Below are positions 59,649 to 64,000 of a stretch of 64,000 nt of DNA, in pieces. The DNA lies in contig OZ244901.1 in assembly GCA_965221545.1 (NCBI GenBank), positions 4,092,001-4,156,000 on the forward strand. The letters run 5' to 3'. This stretch comes from JAJEFO01 sp022819605 (lineage in GTDB: Bacteria; Pseudomonadota; Alphaproteobacteria; Rhodobacterales; Rhodobacteraceae). Below the pieces are notes generated by a model. The model worked only from the letters and a program-made list of their open reading frames with translations. It did not search any database and was not told where the DNA came from. Position numbers and translations under genes: made by a program. How positions within the stretch are numbered: position 1 is the first letter of the stretch; every line of letters begins with the position of its first letter.

Positions 59649-61447
59649 TAGACCCGCGCCTTCGGCGCAATCCTCTTCAACTCGATCCCTCCGTCGGACT
59701 CCTCCGTCAATGGATCAAGCCGAACGGGACAGTAGTCCAGCCTCACGCCGTCCCCGGCCCAGGCCAGCGTGTGCTTGCGCCACTCGTCGTCATCACGTTC
59801 CGGGTAGTCCTCATGCGCGTGAGCGCCGCGGCTTTCCTTCCGCGCCTCGGCACTGACGATCGTCGCGAGCGCGTTCGCCATCAGGTTGTCGAGTTCCAGG
59901 GTCTCCATCAGGTCCGAGTTCCAGACCAGGGACCGGTCGGTGACCTGGATGTCGTCCATCCTGGACGCAACCCGCTGCATGTTCTCCACGCCTTCGGAAA
60001 GGATCTTGCTGGTGCGGAAGACCGCCGCGTCGGACTGCATCGTCCTTTGCATGTCGAGCCGAAGCTCCGCAGTCGGAACGGCGCCGTCGGCATGCCGGAA
60101 CCGGTCGAACCGGTCGAGTGCAGCGTCGACCGACGCCATGTTCAGTGCAGGATTGCCGCCCGTCCGGTCCACGACCTCGCCTGCGCGGATCGCTGCGGCG
60201 CGCCCGAATACCACGAGGTCGATGAGCGAATTCGAGCCGAGTCGGTTAGCCCCGTGGACGCTCGCGCAGCCCGCCTCGCCCACGGCCATGATGCCCGGTG
60301 CGATGCGATCCGGATCGTCCGATGTCGGGTTCAGCACCTCCCCCCAGTAGTTCGTGGGCACGCCGCCCATGTTGTAGTGGACGGTCGGCAGGACCGGGAT
60401 CGGCTCGCGCGTCAGGTCCACGCCCGCAAAGATGCGCGCCGATTCCGAGATGCCCGGAAGCCGTTCCGCAAGCGTCTCTGGCGGCAGATGGTTCAGGTGA
60501 AGGTGGATGTGGTCCTTTTCCTCGCCGACGCCGCGCCCCTCGCGGATTTCCATGGTCATGCACCGGCTCACGACGTCCCGGCTGGCAAGGTCCTTGTAGG
60601 TGGGCGCGTAGCGTTCCATGAACCGATCGCCCTCGGAATTGGTGAGATAGCCGCCCTCGCCGCGTGCGCCTTCGGTGATGAGGCAGCCGGAGCCGTAGAT
60701 CCCGGTCGGGTGGAACTGCACGAATTCCATGTCCTGCAGCGGCAGCCCGGCCCGCGCAGCCATGCCGCCGCCGTCGCCGGTGCAGGTATGGGCCGAGGTT
60801 GCCGAAAAGTAGGCACGGCCATAGCCCCCGGTCGCCAGCACCGTCATCTTCGCGTTGAAGACGTGGAGCGCCCCGTCCTCAAGGCTCCAGGCAAGAATGC
60901 CCTGGCAGGTGCCGTCCTCGGCCATGATCAGGTCGATCGCGAAATACTCGATGTAGAATTCCGCGTCGTGCTTCAGCGACTGGCCGTAAAGCGTGTGCAG
61001 TATCGCGTGCCCGGTCCTGTCGGCGGCAGCGCAGGTGCGCTGGACGGGCGGGCCTTCCCCGAATTCCGTCGTGTGGCCGCCGAACGGCCGCTGGTAGATC
61101 TGGCCGGTCTCGGTCCGCGAGAACGGAACGCCGTAATGCTCAAGCTCGTAGACGGCGGCAGGCGCCTCGCGGGCGAGGTATTCCATCGCGTCGGTGTCGC
61201 CGAGCCAGTCGGACCCCTTCACCGTGTCGTACATGTGCCACTGCCAGTGGTCGGGACCCATGTTGCCGAGCGAGGCCGCGATGCCGCCCTGCGCCGCCAC
61301 CGTGTGCGAGCGGGTCGGGAAGACCTTCGTGATGCAGGCCGTCCGCAGCCCCTGTTCGGCCATGCCCAGCGTCGCGCGGAGGCCCGATCCCCCGGCTCCA
61401 ACGACAATGCAATCGAACTCGTGCGTCTCGTAGTCGTATGCGGCCAT
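59645..61447 (-). CDS. sdhA: Succinate dehydrogenase flavoprotein subunit
   Basis: 600 residues, typical for SdhA. FDCIVVGAGGSGLRATLGMA near residue 11 binds FAD. SHTVAAQGGIAASLGN near 47 contains the histidine that binds FAD covalently (in family). TGGYGRAYFSATSAHTCTGD near 207 and the HPTGIYGSGCLITEGARGEG stretch near 246 form the succinate site, and the catalytic Arg is in VVSRCMTMEIREGRGVGEEK region near 290. HYNMGGVPTNYWG near 362 follows. It oxidises succinate to fumarate in the TCA cycle. Confidence 0.97.
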   Translation of the reverse strand: MAAYDYETHEFDCIVVGAGGSGLRATLGMAEQGLRTACITKVFPTRSHTVAAQGGIAASLGNMGPDHWQWHMYDTVKGSDWLGDTDAMEYLAREAPAAVYELEHYGVPFSRTETGQIYQRPFGGHTTEFGEGPPVQRTCAAADRTGHAILHTLYGQSLKHDAEFYIEYFAIDLIMAEDGTCQGILAWSLEDGALHVFNAKMTVLATGGYGRAYFSATSAHTCTGDGGGMAARAGLPLQDMEFVQFHPTGIYGSGCLITEGARGEGGYLTNSEGDRFMERYAPTYKDLASRDVVSRCMTMEIREGRGVGEEKDHIHLHLNHLPPETLAERLPGISESARIFAGVDLTREPIPVLPTVHYNMGGVPTNYWGEVLNPTSDDPDRIAPGIMAVGEAGCASVHGANRLGSNSLIDLVVFGRAAAIRAGEVVDRTGGNPALNMASVDAALDRFDRFRHADGAVPTAELRLDMQRTMQSDAAVFRTSKILSEGVENMQRVASRMDDIQVTDRSLVWNSDLMETLELDNLMANALATIVSAEARKESRGAHAHEDYPERDDDEWRKHTLAWAGDGVRLDYCPVRLDPLTEESDGGIELKRIAPKARVY

Positions 61448-61456
61448 CGGTCTTCC

Positions 61457-61828
61457 CTATAGAGCGATCTTGGCGATGGCAAAGAGGCCGGCGGCCGCCG
61501 CCCCGTAGCAGAGGCAGGTCGTCAGGATGACCGTGTATTCCCGGAGAACCCCGTGAACGTAGTCCTCGATCACCATCTGGATGCCGTTCTTGAAATGCAC
61601 CAGGCCCACGACGATCATCAGCGCGGCCACGAGGGCCGGAAACGGCTGCGCGAAATGCGCCACGACCTCGCCGTGGGGCCTGCCAATCATCGGTCCGAAC
61701 GTGAAGACGAAGGCGGGAACGAGAAACACCAGGGCGACGCTGGATTTCGTCATGCCCCAGTGCCTGCGGGTGCCCTCGCGGGCCGAGCCGTGGCCCTCTG
61801 CGCGCTTGCGGTCGGTCATGTAGCTCAT
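61457..61828 (-). CDS. sdhD: Succinate dehydrogenase membrane anchor, SdhD
   Basis: A 123-residue hydrophobic protein with three membrane segments after a charged N terminus. HFKNGIQMVIEDYVHG near residue 78 contains the D-Y pair and the histidine typical of the haem/quinone end of SdhD. It lies nine bases upstream of sdhA and downstream of sdhC. GTG/ATG choice: two ATGs (residues 1 and 4) are both possible. Confidence 0.9.
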   Translation of the reverse strand: MSYMTDRKRAEGHGSAREGTRRHWGMTKSSVALVFLVPAFVFTFGPMIGRPHGEVVAHFAQPFPALVAALMIVVGLVHFKNGIQMVIEDYVHGVLREYTVILTTCLCYGAAAAGLFAIAKIAL

Positions 61829-61838
61829 CGGCGCCTCC

Positions 61839-62222
61839 CTACACGACCAGGACGGTCGCGACGGTCAAGGCGACCGAAAGCACGACGATCGCGATGCCCG
61901 TCCTTTCGGCGGTCGCGACTTCAAGCCCGCGACCCGTGTCCCAGTAGAGATGCCGCAGCCCTGCCAGCGCGTGATACCAGAGCGCCCACGCCGAGAGCGT
62001 CATGATCAGGTCGCCGAGCCAGGAGGTCATGAACCCGTCCGCCAGCGCGAACTGCTGCGCCGAGACCGACGCTGCAAGGAACCACCAGACGACGAGAAAC
62101 GCCGCCAGGATGAGCGATGTGCCGCTGATGCGCGTCAGGATCGACGTCATCGACGAGATTTGCGGACGGTATACCGTCAGATGCGGCGACAGGGGCCGGT
62201 TGCCCCGGTTCACGTCGGCCAT
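61839..62222 (-). CDS. sdhC: Succinate dehydrogenase cytochrome b556 subunit, SdhC
   Basis: 127 residues starting MADVNRGNRPLSPHLTVYRP, the family start, with SSMTSILTRISGTSLILAAF next (quinone-site serine and arginine). Three membrane segments follow and HALAGLRHLYWDTGRGLEV near 84 contains the haem-ligand histidine region. The start at 62222 is chosen because the conserved N terminus begins there. First gene of the sdhCDAB cluster; the 274 bases upstream to the next gene hold the promoter. Confidence 0.93.
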   Translation of the reverse strand: MADVNRGNRPLSPHLTVYRPQISSMTSILTRISGTSLILAAFLVVWWFLAASVSAQQFALADGFMTSWLGDLIMTLSAWALWYHALAGLRHLYWDTGRGLEVATAERTGIAIVVLSVALTVATVLVV

Positions 62223-62496
62223 GTCGTGGCTCCCGTATCTTGGGCGTCCCGACCTCAATAGCAGAACCGACGGGCTTGTCACGGCCCCGCGACGCTGCAA
62301 CGCAGGCACCTTCTTGGTCGGCCAACCAAAATCCATGCCCGCATGACATGCCAGATGTGCACCTGCCGATCCTGCCCGAACTTGCCGCAACCGGCGTCGC
62401 TCGGTTCCACGCCGTCAGGCCAGACCACCCGAATCCACGACCAGCAGGATCACTGCATGATTGGAATGAACAACCGGGCGCCCTTCCCGTGCCGAG

Positions 62497-63525
62497 TCAC
62501 ATGGGGATCAGCGCCCAGCAGTCCAGGTCAAGCAAGACGCCGTCTACGTATTTTCCGTCCCCGTCCTTGAGCGCGAACGGAGCCGCCTCGGGCTTGTGCG
62601 CGACGAGCCGGAGCCGCAGGGCCCCGATGTCGGACGCGCCGGTTTCGGCCTTCTCCAGCACTTCGGACCAGCAGCAGATCGTGTCGCCCGCGAAGCACGG
62701 CGCGACATGGCTGCCGGCGTTCAGGCCCACGATCATCTGGGCGTTCGCGAGACCGTTGAAGGAAAGCGCCCGCGCCATGGAGATCACGTGGCCGCCATAG
62801 ATGAGCCGTCGCCCGTCCTCGCGCGACGTGGCGTCGAAATGCACGCGGGCCGTGTTCTGCCAGAGACGGGTTGCCAGCATGTGCTCGGCTTCCTCGATGG
62901 TCACACGGTCGACATGATCGATGGTCTCGCCGACCTCGTAGTCGCCCCAGCGATGCGGCTCTCCGGCATGCCCGTAATCGTAGTCGGCAAACGAAAGCCC
63001 TTGGGGAACCACGAGGTCCTGCGGAGGAACGCTTTCGGAAAGTTCGGGAACCACCTGCTCCGGCGCGGGCGAAGCCGGATCGCGCTTGCGCACCATGACC
63101 CAGCGGACGAAGCTGAGCACGGCATCGCCCCGCTCGTTCCATCCGGATGTACGAACCCAGATCACGCCCGTCCTGCCGTTCGAGTTCTCCTTCACGCCGA
63201 TGACCGCGGAGGTGGCCTCGACCGTCTCGCCCGGATGGACCGGCACCAGCCAGCGGCCTTCCGCGTAGCCGAGATTCGCCACCGCGTTGAGCGAGATGTC
63301 TGGCACCGTGCTTCCGAAAACCGTGTGGAACACGAGCAGGTTGTCCAGCGGGCCGTCGAGGCCGCAGGAGCGCGCGAAGGCGGTCGACGAATTGAACGCG
63401 TGCCGGGACGGGTAGAGCGCGTGATAGAGCGCCCTCTCGCCGTCGCCCAAAGTGCGGGGAACCGCGTGAAGGATCGTGTCCCCGACCCGGAAGTCCTCGA
63501 AGAACTTTCCCTGGCTCGCTTTCAC
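62497..63525 (-). CDS. mch: Mesaconyl-CoA hydratase (MaoC type)
   Basis: About 342 residues with two hot-dog/MaoC halves. GKFFEDFRVGDTILHAVPRT at the start, ERALYHALYPSRHAFNSS near 31 and RLIYGGHVISMARALSFNGL near 243 match mesaconyl-CoA hydratase of Rhodobacter. It interconverts mesaconyl-CoA and beta-methylmalyl-CoA, a late step of the ethylmalonyl-CoA pathway. The GTG at 63525 is chosen because GGAGGG lies just before it; an ATG at 63537 is the alternative. It follows malyl-CoA lyase, the next enzyme, in the same direction. Confidence 0.9.
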   Translation of the reverse strand: MKASQGKFFEDFRVGDTILHAVPRTLGDGERALYHALYPSRHAFNSSTAFARSCGLDGPLDNLLVFHTVFGSTVPDISLNAVANLGYAEGRWLVPVHPGETVEATSAVIGVKENSNGRTGVIWVRTSGWNERGDAVLSFVRWVMVRKRDPASPAPEQVVPELSESVPPQDLVVPQGLSFADYDYGHAGEPHRWGDYEVGETIDHVDRVTIEEAEHMLATRLWQNTARVHFDATSREDGRRLIYGGHVISMARALSFNGLANAQMIVGLNAGSHVAPCFAGDTICCWSEVLEKAETGASDIGALRLRLVAHKPEAAPFALKDGDGKYVDGVLLDLDCWALIPM

Positions 63526-63585
63526 GTCACCCTCCATGCACCGGTTGCGGGCGCGGATCCTCGTTCCGCATCTTCGCGCCCCTGG

Positions 63586-64000
63586 TCATCCTGCAGCACG
63601 TTCGGCAATGGCTTCCGCCTTGGCAAGGACGGCTCGGGCCGTTTCGACATGAAGGTTCTCGACGATGCGCCCGTCTACAACGGCCACCGCCTCGCCGCGC
63701 GCGATGGCGTCGTCGTATGCCTCGATCTGCCGTCTCGCAAGTTCGGTTTCCGCGCCGCTCGGCGCGAAGACCGCGTTGGCAACGCCGATCTGCGAGGGAT
63801 GAATCAGGGACTTGCCGTCCATGCCGAGCGTCCTGCCCTGTTCGCATTCGGCCCGGAGACCCTCCTCGTCCCTGAAGGCGTTGTACACGCCGTCAACGCA
63901 GGCAATTCCGGCGGCCCGTGCCGCGAGAAGCACGGTCTGAAGCGCCGTCATCATCGCCATCCGGTCGCCTCCGGTGGCGCAGCCGATCTCCTTGGCGAGG
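63586..64000 (-). CDS. mcl1: L-malyl-CoA/beta-methylmalyl-CoA lyase, C-terminal part
   Basis: The window ends inside this gene; about 137 C-terminal residues are visible. GIACVDGVYNAFRDEEGLRA, GRTLGMDGKSLIHPSQIGVA and the final VENLHVETARAVLAKAEAIA fit the CitE/HpcH lyase family, as in Mcl1. It cleaves beta-methylmalyl-CoA into glyoxylate and propionyl-CoA. The next gene is mesaconyl-CoA hydratase, the same order as in Rhodobacter. Other CitE-type lyases would look alike over this short stretch, so the specific name leans on the neighbour. Confidence 0.85.
   Translation of the reverse strand, partial: LAKEIGCATGGDRMAMMTALQTVLLAARAAGIACVDGVYNAFRDEEGLRAECEQGRTLGMDGKSLIHPSQIGVANAVFAPSGAETELARRQIEAYDDAIARGEAVAVVDGRIVENLHVETARAVLAKAEAIAERAAG

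Overview
The window is high-GC chromosomal DNA of an alphaproteobacterium, most likely Rhodobacterales or a close relative. Reasons: two DctPQM-type TRAP transporters, ethylmalonyl-CoA pathway genes (crotonyl-CoA carboxylase/reductase beside ethylmalonyl-CoA mutase, and a mesaconyl-CoA hydratase next to a malyl-CoA lyase), an sdhCDAB cluster, and an initiator tRNA of alphaproteobacterial type. No species is assigned.

Layout. 1-9.8 kb: methylmalonate-semialdehyde dehydrogenase, a MocR regulator, a complete TRAP operon with a TeaD-like stress protein, a TbpB-like lipoprotein and a truncated iron-complex binding protein. 9.9-25.3 kb: an SDR, a RecD-like helicase, a second TRAP operon closed by an intrinsic terminator, a phytanoyl-CoA-type dioxygenase, a Sel1 protein, a MauG-like dihaem peroxidase, a YbdK-type ligase, divergent ccr/ecm and deoD. 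56.1-64 kb: tRNA-fMet, a DUF1989 protein, a BNR-repeat protein, sdhCDAB, mesaconyl-CoA hydratase and the end of malyl-CoA lyase. These flanks look like ordinary core or metabolic DNA.

The 25.3-56.1 kb stretch is a mosaic defence and mobile-element region, AT-richer in several places. Intact or probably intact: a two-gene unit of an unknown 340-residue protein and a RelA/SpoT-domain alarmone synthetase (ATGA overlap); a SIR2-HerA pair with an overlapping third KTSC-domain gene; a YhaO/SbcD-like nuclease; an unknown 290-residue protein; a DUF2971 protein; a protein with a C-terminal HEPN R-x4-H motif; a NYN-domain protein whose Shine-Dalgarno sits in a 10-bp stem; and a 1751-residue DEDD exonuclease-RecQ-UvrD fusion. 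Broken: a BPTD_3080-type restriction helicase, a second SIR2 gene, a yhaN ATPase split by an IS with a CTAG duplication (its removal restores a 1176-codon frame exactly), a CoiA-like nuclease gene, HigBA, a LabA-like gene hit by a solo repeat, and a GIY-YIG-like gene with one frameshift in a C5 tract. Remnants of IS21, IS1380, ISAs1 and another transposase are scattered between them. A single type I-E-like CRISPR repeat stands alone upstream of the giant helicase. A diverged copy of the tRNA-fMet 3' flank at 46.7 kb suggests an old integration at that tRNA.

The best candidates for something undescribed are the 28.3-30.0 kb alarmone-synthetase pair, the KTSC gene coupled to SIR2-HerA, the HEPN protein at 45.5 kb and the triple-fusion helicase at 48.9-54.2 kb. 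All functional calls rest on motif recognition by eye; no database search was run.
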